A DNA stretch of 64,000 nt from Phycobacter sedimenti (GCF_038148855.1 NZ_JBBVGR010000002.1:186001-250000); one strand, 5' to 3'. Shown: positions 49,745-58,935, counted from the first letter of the stretch. The notes: generated by a model from the sequence alone, not told the origin. Translations and numbers: made by a program.

Positions 49745-50581
49745 TTACACCAGAAACGGTTTGGCTTTCATGGTCTCGGCAATGGGAGCACCAAGACGAG
49801 ACAGGATTGTTGGCGCCAGCTGCAACTGGTCGATCACAGCGTCCTCGGCGGGGCCGTCGGCATCACCAAAGTAGTACAGCGCGGTTTCCTGCTGGAGCGG
49901 GCTGCGCCCGCCGTGGTGGCCGCGTTCGTCCTGGCCGTGGTCGGCGGTGACGATCACCTCATAGCCCATCTTGCGCCAGCGCGGGATGAAGGGGGCCAGC
50001 ATTTCGTCCATCACCGCGCAGGCATGGTCCATCTCCTGGCAATCATGGAAGAACCGATGCCCCATACTGTCGAGCGTGCAGGTGTGCAGCATGCCGTAGT
50101 TCAAATCGAACCGATGGGCGAGGTTGGTAAGCGTACCAAAGAGATCCACATCCGATGGTGTCATCTGGTTGATCAGCCCATAGCCCGTCATGGTGTGAAA
50201 ACGGCCGTGGTTGATCGTCTCGCTCTCGGGTTCGTCATATTCGATATCGCGCACGTAGTCGAAGGGATGGCGATTGAAGAACTCGGACCAAAAGCTGTGA
50301 GCGACAGCGCCGGTCACGCCGCCGCCCGCGCGCACCTGGCTGAAGACGTCCTTGTGCGACAGGCGAAACACATTTCCGTTTCCGGTGCAGCCATGCTCGG
50401 CCGGGGCGACGCCGGTGTGGATGGAGGCATAGCAACTGGCCGAGATCGAAGGCAGCACCGCGCGCTGCTTCCAGACGCGGGCATCGCCGCTGTCCACCCA
50501 GCCTTCGAGATTGCCGAACAGGCGGCGGAAGTTGCGCCAGGGCACGCCGTCCAGAATGATCAGAAGGAGTTTGCGGTCCAT
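49745..50581 (-). CDS. Alkaline-phosphatase-superfamily phosphodiesterase/pyrophosphatase-like protein
   Basis: A 278-residue member of the nucleotide pyrophosphatase/phosphodiesterase branch. The first metal Asp is in LLLIILDGVPW, a Ser probably replaces the usual Thr nucleophile (LPSISASCYASIHTG), and later ligands are LDSMGHRFFHD and VTADHGQDERGHH. There is no signal peptide, so it acts in the cytoplasm. It is the last gene of a peptide-class ABC importer operon, 94 bp after the ATPase gene, which suggests it cleaves a phosphoester or phosphonate in the imported compound. I prefer ATG 50581 (AAGGA nine bases upstream) over ATG 50587. Confidence 0.8.
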   Translation of the reverse strand: MDRKLLLIILDGVPWRNFRRLFGNLEGWVDSGDARVWKQRAVLPSISASCYASIHTGVAPAEHGCTGNGNVFRLSHKDVFSQVRAGGGVTGAVAHSFWSEFFNRHPFDYVRDIEYDEPESETINHGRFHTMTGYGLINQMTPSDVDLFGTLTNLAHRFDLNYGMLHTCTLDSMGHRFFHDCQEMDHACAVMDEMLAPFIPRWRKMGYEVIVTADHGQDERGHHGGRSPLQQETALYYFGDADGPAEDAVIDQLQLAPTILSRLGAPIAETMKAKPFLV

Positions 50582-50675
50582 ATTCATCTATCCTTGCAGG
50601 TGAGGAGCCATCGGGGAAAGGAAACAGGCCCGCGAGGGGGCGGGCCTGCAAGCTATGCTTAAGGGGCTGACATGG

Positions 50676-52313
50676 TCAGTTGCCTGCGCTTTCCATCTTG
50701 CGGTTGGCGATGACTTCTTCCAGCCAGCCAAGCCGCATTTCAGGGACCGAGCCGAGCAACAGATCGGTGTAATCATCGAAGGGCGGCGACAGAACCTCTG
50801 ACTTGCTGCCATAGCGCTGCACACGGCCCTGATACATCACGGCGATATTGTCCGAGATGGCCCGCACCGTCGCCAGATCGTGGGTGATGAACAGATAGGC
50901 CACGTTCTCGATCTTTTGCAGATTGAGCAGCAATTTCAGAATGCCGTCCGCCACCAGCGGGTCGAGCGCGGATGTCACCTCGTCGCAGATGATCATCTTG
51001 GGCTTGGCCGCCAGCGCGCGCGCGATGCAGACACGCTGCTTCTGACCGCCCGACAGCTCGGCCGGGTAGCGGTCGATGAAGCCTTCGCCCAGTTCGATCT
51101 CGTCCAGCAGTTCGATGATGCGCTTGCGCTTTTCAGCGCCCTTCATGCCGAAGTAGAACTCCAGCGGGCGCCCGATGATGGTGCCGACCGTCTGGCGCGG
51201 GTTCATCGCTACATCGGCCATCTGGTAGATCATCTGCAATTCGCGCAGGTCGTCCCGCGTGCGGCTGGGCAGATCGGGGGAGAGCACACGGCCTGCAAAT
51301 TCGATCTGGCCCTCGCGCGGCGGCAGAAGACCCGTGATCACGCGGGCGAGGGTGGATTTGCCAGATCCGGATTCGCCCACCACCGCCAGTGTCTGGCCGG
51401 GGTAAAGGTCGGCGTTCACATTGTGCAGCACGTCGAACTTGGTGCCCTTGTAGCGCGCTGTGATGTTGCGGATGCTGAGCACCGGCTCGCCCGAGGGCGT
51501 CTTTTCTTCATGCTCGATCGAGCGGACCGACACCAGCGCCTTGGTGTAGTCTTCCTGCGGCGCGTTGATGATCTGGTTCACATCGCCGTATTCCACCATG
51601 TCGCCATTGCGCAGCACCATGATGTCATCGCTCACCTGTGCCACAACGGCCAGATCGTGGGTGATATAGAGCGCCGCCACACCGGTATCGCGGATCGCTT
51701 CCTTGATCGCCTTCAGTACGTCGATCTGCGTGGTCACATCCAGCGCCGTCGTGGGCTCGTCAAAGACCACAAGATCGGGCTCTGGGCACAGGGCCAGCGC
51801 CGTCATGCAGCGCTGCAGCTGCCCGCCCGAGACCTGGTGCGGGTAGCGCTCTCCGATGTGGTCGGGATCGGGCAGGCCAAGCTTGGCAAAGAGTGCGCGC
51901 GCGCGCGCCTCGGCGTCCTTCTTGGAAAACTTGCCTTGCTCGATCGCGGCCTCGGTGACCTGCTCCATGATCTTCTTGGCCGGATTGAACGAGGCTGCCG
52001 CGGATTGCGACACATAGGTGACCTCGCCGCCGCGCAGGGCCCGCACATCCCGGAAAGAGGTTTTCAGAATGTCTCGCCCGTTGATCCAGACTTCACCGCC
52101 CGTGATCCTCACGCCGCCCCGGCCATAGGCCATGGAGGCCAGGCCGATGGTGGATTTCCCGGCGCCGGACTCACCGATCAGGCCCAGCACCTTGCCCTTT
52201 TCCAGATCGAAACTGACGCCATGCACGATTTCGATGTCATGGGGCTTTTCGCCCGGCGGGTAGACCGTGGCGCCGATCTTGAGGTCGCGGACTTTTACGA
52301 GGGGATCGCTCAT
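50676..52313 (-). CDS. Dipeptide-class ABC transporter ATPase, fused DppD-DppF type
   Basis: A 545-residue tandem ATPase. Domain 1 (about 1-260) has GESGAGKST, the signature VSGGQLQRC and DLVVFDEPTTALD. Domain 2 (about 285-530) has GESGSGKST, LSGGQKQRVCIARAL and MIICDEVTSALD, each with a peptide-transporter-type C-terminal extension. It powers the importer whose permeases and binding protein are encoded upstream. ATG 52313 overlaps the permease stop by 4 bp and GGAGG precedes it. Confidence 0.93.
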   Translation of the reverse strand: MSDPLVKVRDLKIGATVYPPGEKPHDIEIVHGVSFDLEKGKVLGLIGESGAGKSTIGLASMAYGRGGVRITGGEVWINGRDILKTSFRDVRALRGGEVTYVSQSAAASFNPAKKIMEQVTEAAIEQGKFSKKDAEARARALFAKLGLPDPDHIGERYPHQVSGGQLQRCMTALALCPEPDLVVFDEPTTALDVTTQIDVLKAIKEAIRDTGVAALYITHDLAVVAQVSDDIMVLRNGDMVEYGDVNQIINAPQEDYTKALVSVRSIEHEEKTPSGEPVLSIRNITARYKGTKFDVLHNVNADLYPGQTLAVVGESGSGKSTLARVITGLLPPREGQIEFAGRVLSPDLPSRTRDDLRELQMIYQMADVAMNPRQTVGTIIGRPLEFYFGMKGAEKRKRIIELLDEIELGEGFIDRYPAELSGGQKQRVCIARALAAKPKMIICDEVTSALDPLVADGILKLLLNLQKIENVAYLFITHDLATVRAISDNIAVMYQGRVQRYGSKSEVLSPPFDDYTDLLLGSVPEMRLGWLEEVIANRKMESAGN

Positions 52314-53125
52314 CCGCGGCCTCCTTTCAGCGAGGTGGTTCGGTTCAGGATCCAGTCGGCCACCAGATTCACCGAGATGGCGAGGGTGGCGATGGCAAAG
52401 GCCGGCATCAGCGCGGCCGGGGCGCCATAGACGATGCCTTCGGCGTTTTCCTTCACAATGCCGCCCCAGTCCGCCTGCGGCGGCTGAATGCCAAGGCCGA
52501 GGAACGACAGGGTCGAGACGAACAGAACCATGAAGATGAAGCGCAGGCCCATTTCGGCCACCAGCGGCGACAGGGCATTGGGCAGGATTTCGCGGAAGAT
52601 GATCCATGCGGTTTTCTCACCGCGCAGACGCGCGGCTTCGACATAGTCCATAACCTCGATATCGACGGCGACGGCGCGCGACAGGCGGAAGACGCGGGTG
52701 GAGTCCAAAAGACCCATCACCACAATCAGAACCGGCAGGGTCACCGGCATCACCGACAGAACCACAAGGGCAAAGATCAGTGACGGGATCGACATCAGCA
52801 GGTCTACGAAACGCGACAGCAGTTGGTCCACCCACCCCCCGGCCACGGCGGCCAGAAAACCCAGCACGGATCCGGTGGTAAAGGACAGGATGGTGGCTGC
52901 GGTGGCGACAAAGATCGTGGTCTGCCCGCCGTAGATCATACGCGACAGCAGATCGCGTCCAATACCGTCGGTGCCCAGAAGGAACTCGGCGCTCGGCGGA
53001 TCCCAGAAGCCGGAACTGACGACTTCGTCATAGCCATAGGGCGCCAGCAGCGGCGCAAAGATGGCCGCGAGGAAGTAAAGCGCGGTGAAGAAGATCCCAA
53101 TGGCTGCAGCAAGAGGAATTCTCAT
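52310..53125 (-). CDS. ABC transporter permease, DppC/OppC family
   Basis: A 271-residue membrane subunit with about six spans. The N-terminal FLLGTDGIGRDLLSRMIYGGQTT and the EAA-type coupling loop EAARLRGEKTAWIIFREILPNALSPLV are characteristic of DppC. Overlaps of 4 bp on both sides (ATGA) couple it to the DppB-like and ATPase genes. Confidence 0.92.
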   Translation of the reverse strand: MRIPLAAAIGIFFTALYFLAAIFAPLLAPYGYDEVVSSGFWDPPSAEFLLGTDGIGRDLLSRMIYGGQTTIFVATAATILSFTTGSVLGFLAAVAGGWVDQLLSRFVDLLMSIPSLIFALVVLSVMPVTLPVLIVVMGLLDSTRVFRLSRAVAVDIEVMDYVEAARLRGEKTAWIIFREILPNALSPLVAEMGLRFIFMVLFVSTLSFLGLGIQPPQADWGGIVKENAEGIVYGAPAALMPAFAIATLAISVNLVADWILNRTTSLKGGRG

Positions 53126-54081
53126 TTCGGGTGCCTCAGTCTTGGGTTGGAAAGGATGGCGACGATATCGGCAATCATGTTGAGACCGATATAAACGGCG
53201 GCAAAGATGATACCGCAGGCCTGCACAACCGGAACGTCCCGTTTGGACACGCTATCCACCAGGTACTGACCCATGCCGGGATAGACAAAGACCACTTCGA
53301 TCACCACGACGCCCACCACCAGGTAGGCAAGGTTCAGCATCACGACGTTCACGATCGGTGCGATGGCGTTCGGAAAGGCGTGGCGATAGATCACCTGAAA
53401 ACTGTTGAGGCCCTTCAGTTCGGCCGTCTCGATATAGGCCGATTGCATCACGTTGAGGATCGCAGCGCGCGTCATGCGCATCATGTGCGCCAGTACCACA
53501 AGGGTCAGCGTCGCGACCGGCAGGGCTATGGCAACCAGCTTGTCCAGAAGCGGCGCATCGGGGCGAAAGGCTGCGGCGGTCGGGTAGAACCAGCCCATCT
53601 TCACGCCAAAGAAGAACATCAGCACATAGCCGATCAGGAACTCAGGGATCGAGATCGAGGCCAGGGTGACGCCGGAAATCATCTTGTCGGGCCAGCGCTC
53701 ACGATAGCGCACGGCCAGAAGCCCAAGGAAAATGGCCAGCGGCACGGCTATGATGGCGGCCCAAAAGGCGAGGAAAAGGGTGTTGGACAGACGCTGTGCG
53801 ATGCTCTCGCCAATGTCCCGTCCCGAGGTTAGGGCCGTGCCCAGATCCCCCTGCATCAGCCCGCCCAACCAGGAGAAATACCGTTGCAGGGCAGGTTCAT
53901 TGAGGCCGAGTTCGGCCCTCAGGTTGGCCAGAGCCTCCGGGGTTGCCGACTGCCCCAGAATGGACTGCGCCACATCCCCCGGAAGGATGATGGTTCCCGC
54001 AAAAATCAAGGCCGAAACAAGCAATAGCAGGAACAGGCCCAGCGCAATGCGCTGGACCAATAGTTTTACAATGAGGGGCAT
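53122..54081 (-). CDS. ABC transporter permease, DppB/OppB family
   Basis: A 319-residue permease, about six spans. The N-terminal LLVQRIALGLFLLLLVSALIF and DVAQSILGQSATPEALANLRAELGLNEP are typical of DppB-type subunits. The coupling loop is ETAELKGLNSFQVIYRHAFPNAIAPIV. Its ATG lies one base after the binding-protein stop. Confidence 0.92.
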   Translation of the reverse strand: MPLIVKLLVQRIALGLFLLLLVSALIFAGTIILPGDVAQSILGQSATPEALANLRAELGLNEPALQRYFSWLGGLMQGDLGTALTSGRDIGESIAQRLSNTLFLAFWAAIIAVPLAIFLGLLAVRYRERWPDKMISGVTLASISIPEFLIGYVLMFFFGVKMGWFYPTAAAFRPDAPLLDKLVAIALPVATLTLVVLAHMMRMTRAAILNVMQSAYIETAELKGLNSFQVIYRHAFPNAIAPIVNVVMLNLAYLVVGVVVIEVVFVYPGMGQYLVDSVSKRDVPVVQACGIIFAAVYIGLNMIADIVAILSNPRLRHPK

Positions 54082-54082
54082 C

Positions 54083-55666
54083 TTATGCCTTCACCCACAT
54101 TCTGTGCGGAGCGTAGGAGTTCATCAGGGCAAAGCCCTTGGTGTCTTCGACCCAACCGGCCAGGCGATCCGAGGTTGCATCGACAAAGTCGTTGAACATC
54201 GGGCAGATCAGGCCGCCTTCGTCACGCAGGATGGTGGACATGTCCGCATACATCTGGGTCCGCTTGCCGGTGTCCAGCTCGGCCCGCGCCGCCAGCAGCA
54301 ACTGGTCGAACTGCTCATTGTTGAAGCGGGTGTCGTTCCAGTCAGCCGAGGACAGATAGGCCGTGGTGAACATCTGATCCTGGGTCGGACGGCCGCCCCA
54401 GTAGCTGGTGCAGAAGGGCTGCTTGTTCCAGACCTCGGACCAGTAGCCGTCGTTCGGCTCACGCTTGACGTTGAGGTTGATGCCCGCACCCGCGCAGGAC
54501 TGCTGGAACAGAGCCGCCGCATCCGGTGCACCCGGGAAGGAGTTGTCCGAGGTGCGCAGCAGGATCTCGCCGTCATGGCCCGATTTCTTGAGGTGGAACA
54601 TGGCCTTGTCCGGGTCATATTCGCGCTGTTCGAACTCTGTATAGAGCGGGTAGGAGGCGTTGATCGGGGTGTCGTTGCCGACCGAGCCAAAGCCGTTCAG
54701 GATCTTGTCGACCATTTCCTGACGGTTGATGCCGTATTTCAGCGCCATGCGCACATCGTTGTTGTCAAACGGCGCCGTGTTGCAGTGCATGATGAACACA
54801 TAGTGGCCGGGGCCGCTGGTGGTGTGCAGGTTGATGCCCGGAGCGCGGCCCACCAGTTTCGCGGTGCGCGGTGGCACGCGGTCAATCATGTCAACCTGAC
54901 CGGACTGCAGCGCCGCAACGCGGGCGGTGTTGTCGTTGATGACGATGTATTCGATGGTTTCGGCATTGCCCAGATCGCCCCAATAGTTGGGGTTCTTCTC
55001 GGCGACGAACCGCACGCCCATGTCGGCTTCTTTCAGCACATAGGGGCCGGTGCCGATGGCTGCCGACGGATCATCCTTGCCGCCGCCAGGCTGGATCGCC
55101 AGGTGATAGTCGGCCAGCAGATAGGGAAGGTCGGCGTTGGGGGTGTCCAGCTCGATGACGACGCTGTCACCTTCGCCAGAGACATTCTTGATGCCGCGCA
55201 TGATCCCGAGGGCGCCGGACTTGGTGTCTTCGCCCGAGTGCCGGTCCATGGTCTGCACCACGTCGTCGGCCGTGACAGGTTTACCATTTGAGAAGGTGAT
55301 GCCCTGGCGGATCTTGAAGGTCCAGACGCGGGCGTCGGCCGAAGCGGAGAAGCTTTCGGCAACCTTGCCCTGGATGCCGCCATCGTCGGCCAGCTCGACC
55401 AGCGATTCACCCCAGAGGCGGATCACAGAAAGGGCCACCTGGTTGGTTGCCAGCGCCGGATCAAGACTGTCGGTGGTGCTGCCGCCCTGCAGGCCAACAC
55501 GGATGGTGCCGCCTTTTTGGGGGCCTGCAGCCATCACTTCGGTGGACAGCAGCGCGTTTGCAGCAGCGGCCGTGAGGCCCAGCGCGGCGGCGCGGCCCAT
55601 GAACTCGCGGCGGCTCATCATGCCTTTGGCGGCCTGACGGGCCATGAAATGCAGTTGGTCTTTCAT
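54083..55666 (-). CDS. ABC transporter substrate-binding protein (family 5), Tat signal
   Basis: A 527-residue extracellular binding protein of the DppA/OppA class (SBP_bac_5). The N-terminus has a twin-arginine signal, SRREFMGRAAALGL at residues 18-31, so it is probably exported folded. The mature part has GGTIRVGLQGGSTTDSLDPA, the family hallmark region with YWGDLGNAETIEYIVINDN, and ALKYGINRQEMVDKILNG. Start ATG 55666 has GGGAGAAA upstream. First gene of a five-gene operon: binding protein, two permeases, double ATPase, phosphodiesterase-type enzyme. The ligand is unknown; a phospho-peptide or phosphoester compound would fit the last gene. Confidence 0.92.
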   Translation of the reverse strand: MKDQLHFMARQAAKGMMSRREFMGRAAALGLTAAAANALLSTEVMAAGPQKGGTIRVGLQGGSTTDSLDPALATNQVALSVIRLWGESLVELADDGGIQGKVAESFSASADARVWTFKIRQGITFSNGKPVTADDVVQTMDRHSGEDTKSGALGIMRGIKNVSGEGDSVVIELDTPNADLPYLLADYHLAIQPGGGKDDPSAAIGTGPYVLKEADMGVRFVAEKNPNYWGDLGNAETIEYIVINDNTARVAALQSGQVDMIDRVPPRTAKLVGRAPGINLHTTSGPGHYVFIMHCNTAPFDNNDVRMALKYGINRQEMVDKILNGFGSVGNDTPINASYPLYTEFEQREYDPDKAMFHLKKSGHDGEILLRTSDNSFPGAPDAAALFQQSCAGAGINLNVKREPNDGYWSEVWNKQPFCTSYWGGRPTQDQMFTTAYLSSADWNDTRFNNEQFDQLLLAARAELDTGKRTQMYADMSTILRDEGGLICPMFNDFVDATSDRLAGWVEDTKGFALMNSYAPHRMWVKA

Positions 55667-55980
55667 CGATTTCTCCCAGTTGAATGTACCGCTTTGCGCA
55701 GTTTTTCTTGATTGGCTATTCAAGATTTGCGCATTTGCAGCGGCCTCGCAAGCTTTAATCCCTGTGCCGCTGCGATGGTCCAATTCCGTCGATGGGCATT
55801 GGTGCGGTCAACAGGTCGCCTTTTCGCAGTGATATGCCGCATTTTTGTGAAAGAAAACCGGTGGCTGAGAAAAAGTGATCAAAAGCGACAGAAATATGCC
55901 GTTTTTGTTCCGTTGCGTTTTTCAGGCGACCTTCAGCAATGCGTGGTCATTGAATGGCTAGGAGATGAGAATCGCAGCCA
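55667..55980. other. Gap between ABC operon start and dtd 3' end
   Basis: About 310 bp with no credible gene. It must hold the ABC operon promoter. Two copies of TTGCGCA on the minus strand lie near 55690-55730, about 25-60 bp before the binding-protein start; I do not assign them to a regulator. Confidence 0.4.
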
Positions 55981-56427
55981 CTACCAGTCTGCGGTATCCA
56001 TCCAGATCGTGACCGGTCCGTCATTCAAAAGACGCACCTTCATGTCCGCTCCAAAACGACCCCGCTCAACCGGCAGGTCCTGGGTTGCCAAAGCAGCGCA
56101 GAAATGGTCGTAGAGCCGCGCTCCGGTTTCAGGGTCCGAGGCGGCAGAAAAACCGGGCCGGTTGCCGCGCCTTGTATCGGCGGCCAGGGTGAATTGGCTG
56201 ACGGCCAGTACCGCGCCGCCAATATCCCTGACGGATCGATTCATCTTGCCTGCCTCATCCTGAAAGATGCGCAGCTTGGCGATCTTGGTGGCCAGCCGGT
56301 CGGCCTCGGCCTCTCTGTCGCCCTCCATGGCGCAGACGAGCACCAATAGCCCGCTGCCGATCTCTCCGGTGATCTCGCCATCAACTGTGACAGAGGCGTC
56401 GCTGACGCGCTGAATGAGGGCTCGCAT
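55981..56427 (-). CDS. dtd: D-aminoacyl-tRNA deacylase
   Basis: Removes D-amino acids (and glycine) mischarged on tRNA. The 148-residue protein begins MRALIQRVSDASV and has the two catalytic motifs: SQFTLAADTRRGNRPGFSAA (the SQxTL Thr loop) and NDGPVTIWMDT (the Gly-cisPro-type NxGPVT motif). ATG 56427 has AAGGA upstream; the longer frame is not conserved. The nitroreductase gene ends 32 bp upstream on the same strand, so the two may be cotranscribed. Confidence 0.95.
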   Translation of the reverse strand: MRALIQRVSDASVTVDGEITGEIGSGLLVLVCAMEGDREAEADRLATKIAKLRIFQDEAGKMNRSVRDIGGAVLAVSQFTLAADTRRGNRPGFSAASDPETGARLYDHFCAALATQDLPVERGRFGADMKVRLLNDGPVTIWMDTADW

Positions 56428-56458
56428 GGGTGCTGTCCTTCGTTTCTTGAGATAGTTG

Positions 56459-57139
56459 TCAGCCGCGCCAGTCAGCGAACTCGTCCAACGGGGCGCGGCC
56501 GGTGCGGAATGCGTTGGCCGGGTGGTCCGTGTCTGCATAGCCAAAGCTGAGTGCGCAGAGGATCAGCCGGTCCTCGGGGATCTCCAGCATCTCATGCAGC
56601 ATGGGCGCGAAGGAGGCGACGGCGGCCTGAGCGATGCTGGCGACACCCGCCGCCTGCGCGGCGAGTGTAAAGGCCGAGACAAATCCGCCGCAGTCCATGG
56701 CGCCATAGGATCCGAGCTCTTTCGGGGACGACAGGATGGCGCAATGGGGCGCTCCGAATAGGGCAAAGTTTTCCATCATCTGCCGGGCCGATCCCGCGCG
56801 GTCCCCTTTTTCCACGCCCACGGCCTCATAAAGCGCCCATCCGCATTCGCGGCGGCGCGCCTGGTATTCACCCGAATACCCATCGGGAAAGGGCAGATCC
56901 GGGGCGTGACCACCGGCCATGGCCGAATCGGTCAGGGCCTTGCGAAGCCGTTCTGTTTCGGTGCCGCTGGTGATCGTCACTTTCCAGGGCTGGGCATTGC
57001 ACCACGAGGGCACCCGCTGCGCCGCGCACAGGATCTGCTCTATCATCGCACGGTCCACCGGATCGGGGCGAAAGGCACGGCAGCTGTGCCGGGCCGTGAA
57101 CAGGGCATCCAGCGCTGCAAGGTCGGGCAGTGTGGTCAT
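56459..57139 (-). CDS. Nitroreductase-family FMN oxidoreductase
   Basis: A 226-residue NfsB-like flavoprotein: ARHSCRAFRPDPVDRAMIEQIL, then RVPSWCNAQPWKVTITSG (FMN phosphate and ring contacts) and ILCALSFGYADTDHPANAF, the usual C-terminal GYP-like segment. The natural substrate is unknown. GGAGG precedes ATG 57139. The divergent hsp20 gene shares its upstream region, in which a perfect TTGA-N6-TCAA site lies 67 bp from this start. Confidence 0.87.
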   Translation of the reverse strand: MTTLPDLAALDALFTARHSCRAFRPDPVDRAMIEQILCAAQRVPSWCNAQPWKVTITSGTETERLRKALTDSAMAGGHAPDLPFPDGYSGEYQARRRECGWALYEAVGVEKGDRAGSARQMMENFALFGAPHCAILSSPKELGSYGAMDCGGFVSAFTLAAQAAGVASIAQAAVASFAPMLHEMLEIPEDRLILCALSFGYADTDHPANAFRTGRAPLDEFADWRG

Positions 57140-57205
57140 TTTTGGCTTTCCTCCGGTTGCGCGGCGCCACAATGGCCATGGGCATCACGGGCCGCAAGAG
57201 ATGAT

Positions 57206-57219
57206 TTGAGATGGATCAA
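57206..57219. promoter_or_regulatory. FnrL-type box between nitroreductase and hsp20
   Basis: TTGA-GATGGA-TCAA is a perfect TTGA-N6-TCAA match to the Fnr half-sites (TTGAG/ATCAA against TTGAT/ATCAA). It is central in the 137-bp divergent region, 57 bp before hsp20 and 67 bp before the nitroreductase. Oxygen-dependent control of one or both genes is likely. Confidence 0.65.
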
Positions 57220-57276
57220 GGGGATCGGCACTGGGTTGTGCTAGTCTGCGCCTGTCTCAATCAGGAGGATTGATCC

Positions 57277-57696
57277 ATGGTGGAAAAGACCGAGCACAGC
57301 GGTTTCTGGCCTTCGCTTTACGATCCCTTCCGTGCCCTTGGTGCCCGGGTTGCGGATTGGCTGAACCCGGCAACCGAAGCCTCGTCCGGCGACAAGGCCT
57401 ATGACATCACGATGGAGCTGCCGGGCGTCACCGATGACGATGTGGAGCTGACGGTGGACAATGGCGTTCTGACCATCAGCGGCGAGAAAAAGACCTCATC
57501 CGAGAGGAAGGGTGACACCTGGTATTTCAGCGAGCGCCAGTATGGTGCGTTCCGCCGTGCCTTCCGGCTGCCCGAGGATGCGGACGGGGCCGCGGCCAGC
57601 GCGCGAATGGAGGATGGGGTGCTGCATATCAGCGTGCCGAAGAAGGCGCTGCAAAAGCCCGAGACGGCAAGGAAGATCGAAATCTCCAAGGGTTGA
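57277..57696 (+). CDS. Small heat-shock protein, Hsp20/IbpA family
   Basis: A 139-residue chaperone that holds unfolding proteins. The alpha-crystallin domain spans about residues 38-125 (YDITMELPGVTDDDVELTV, LTISGEKK, GAFRRAFRLPEDAD, DGVLHISVPKK). The C-terminal IXI-like KIEIS lets oligomers assemble. AGGAGG lies before ATG 57277. An FnrL-type box upstream suggests microaerobic induction; I saw no clear sigma-32 promoter. Confidence 0.92.
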   Translation: MVEKTEHSGFWPSLYDPFRALGARVADWLNPATEASSGDKAYDITMELPGVTDDDVELTVDNGVLTISGEKKTSSERKGDTWYFSERQYGAFRRAFRLPEDADGAAASARMEDGVLHISVPKKALQKPETARKIEISKG

Positions 57697-57722
57697 CCTT
57701 CGGCAGAACCGTGAGCCTCCAG

Positions 57723-57744
57723 AGCCTCGCCGCGGCGGGGCTTT
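57723..57744 (+). terminator. Terminator after hsp20
   Basis: AGCCTCGC (57723-57730) pairs with GCGGGGCT (57735-57742) with one T-G pair around a 4-base loop, ending in TTT, 27 bp after the hsp20 stop. Confidence 0.55.
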
Positions 57745-57768
57745 GTCGGTGTCGAATAAACTCTGCGG

Positions 57769-58935
57769 CTATTGATTGCCGACGTAAACGGCCACGCCGA
57801 CCAGGATCAGTGCCACGGCCACCGCACCCGCAATCTTCCAGGCGGAGTAGGGGCGCTCGCCCTGCACGCGGCCCGATTGGCCGTTCACCACGAACCGGTA
57901 GCTCTTGCCCCGGTATTTGTAGGCAGCCAGCCAGACCGGCAGCAGGATATGCTTGAACGTGACGTCCGAGACCTCGGTGTCGATATGGGCAATGCGCTGA
58001 CGATCGCCTCCGATGTCAAAGCGCACGTCGCGTTCGATCACCCGGTCCATGCGCTCTCTTGCCTCGCCAAAGCCGTCCTGCAGGGACACTGCATAGGCCT
58101 CGGCTCTGAAACCGGCCAAATACTGCGGCTGATAGGGTTCAAGCGCAGACAGGTCCCAGGGCTCCAGCGCATCGGTATAGCGTTTCGGCAGGCTTTTGGA
58201 GGCCAGCACCAGGACATCGTCAAAGAAGCGCTTTACACGGCCCGATACCGGACGCCAGCGTACCTTTGCCACCTGTCTCGCCGTGGGCTTGCCGTCGATC
58301 ATCACGGTTTCCGTGACATAATAGACGGTGCCGCGCTCCCCCCGGTAGGCGCTGCGGGTATCGGCATCATAGGTCCAGTAGGGGACATAGATCCCCTCCA
58401 TCCGGCGGCCCTTGCGGGCGTATTCCTTCAGGCCACTTGGGGCGAACCACAGGCGGCCCAGCCAATCGGTCATGGCCTTGTGGGCGCTGCGCTCATCCAT
58501 GGCAAAAGGCAGAACGCCCTTTGGTTTGATGTGGCGGCTCTCGCCCGTATCGGTGACCACGGGCGTTGCGCAAAACGGGCACTCGCGGGCATGGGTGGTT
58601 GGGTCGAACTCCACCTCTGCGGCGCAGTTCGGACACTTGGAGACGCGCGTGGTCTCCATATCCGCCTCTGGGAGTTGCCGATCCAGCGCTGCACGAAAAT
58701 CCATCTCCCGCAGGGCCCCGCCGCGCCACGGTCCCCCCGCGATCCTTTCCTCATGCCCGCAGTGGCTACAGCAGAGCGTGCCGCTTCGCGGATCAAAGCG
58801 ATAGTCGGCGCCGCATTGCTCGCAAGGAAAACGGTGAGTCTCACTGGGCGTATTGGCCGTATCCGTCAAGGGAGCAGACTCTGCGGCGCTTAGGCCCGGT
58901 GGCGGTGGCGGTGAGGACACGTGTGTTTCTCGCAA
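57769..58935 (-). CDS. Zinc-ribbon membrane protein (TFIIB-type zinc finger, YdjP-like context)
   Basis: A 388-residue protein with a proline-rich N-terminus and two CxxC zinc ribbons: CEQCGADYRFDPRSGTLCCSHC (about 38-59) and CPNCAAEVEFDPTTHARECPFC (about 98-119). A large middle domain of mixed strands follows, then one C-terminal membrane helix (about 365-385, AGAVAVALILVGVAVYVG). Related proteins sit beside SPFH-domain genes in many bacteria. Its stop-to-start gap to the SPFH gene is 39 bp on the same strand, so they share an operon. It may anchor or recruit partners to the membrane; no enzymatic motif is seen. Confidence 0.75.
   Translation of the reverse strand: MRETHVSSPPPPPGLSAAESAPLTDTANTPSETHRFPCEQCGADYRFDPRSGTLCCSHCGHEERIAGGPWRGGALREMDFRAALDRQLPEADMETTRVSKCPNCAAEVEFDPTTHARECPFCATPVVTDTGESRHIKPKGVLPFAMDERSAHKAMTDWLGRLWFAPSGLKEYARKGRRMEGIYVPYWTYDADTRSAYRGERGTVYYVTETVMIDGKPTARQVAKVRWRPVSGRVKRFFDDVLVLASKSLPKRYTDALEPWDLSALEPYQPQYLAGFRAEAYAVSLQDGFGEARERMDRVIERDVRFDIGGDRQRIAHIDTEVSDVTFKHILLPVWLAAYKYRGKSYRFVVNGQSGRVQGERPYSAWKIAGAVAVALILVGVAVYVGNQ

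Noticed and set aside
44559..52430. Long antisense frames at 44559-46274, 46147-48033 and 50880-52430
   Set aside because: They lie opposite ABC exporter, acyl-CoA synthetase and ABC ATPase genes whose motifs are unmistakable; the antisense products match nothing.
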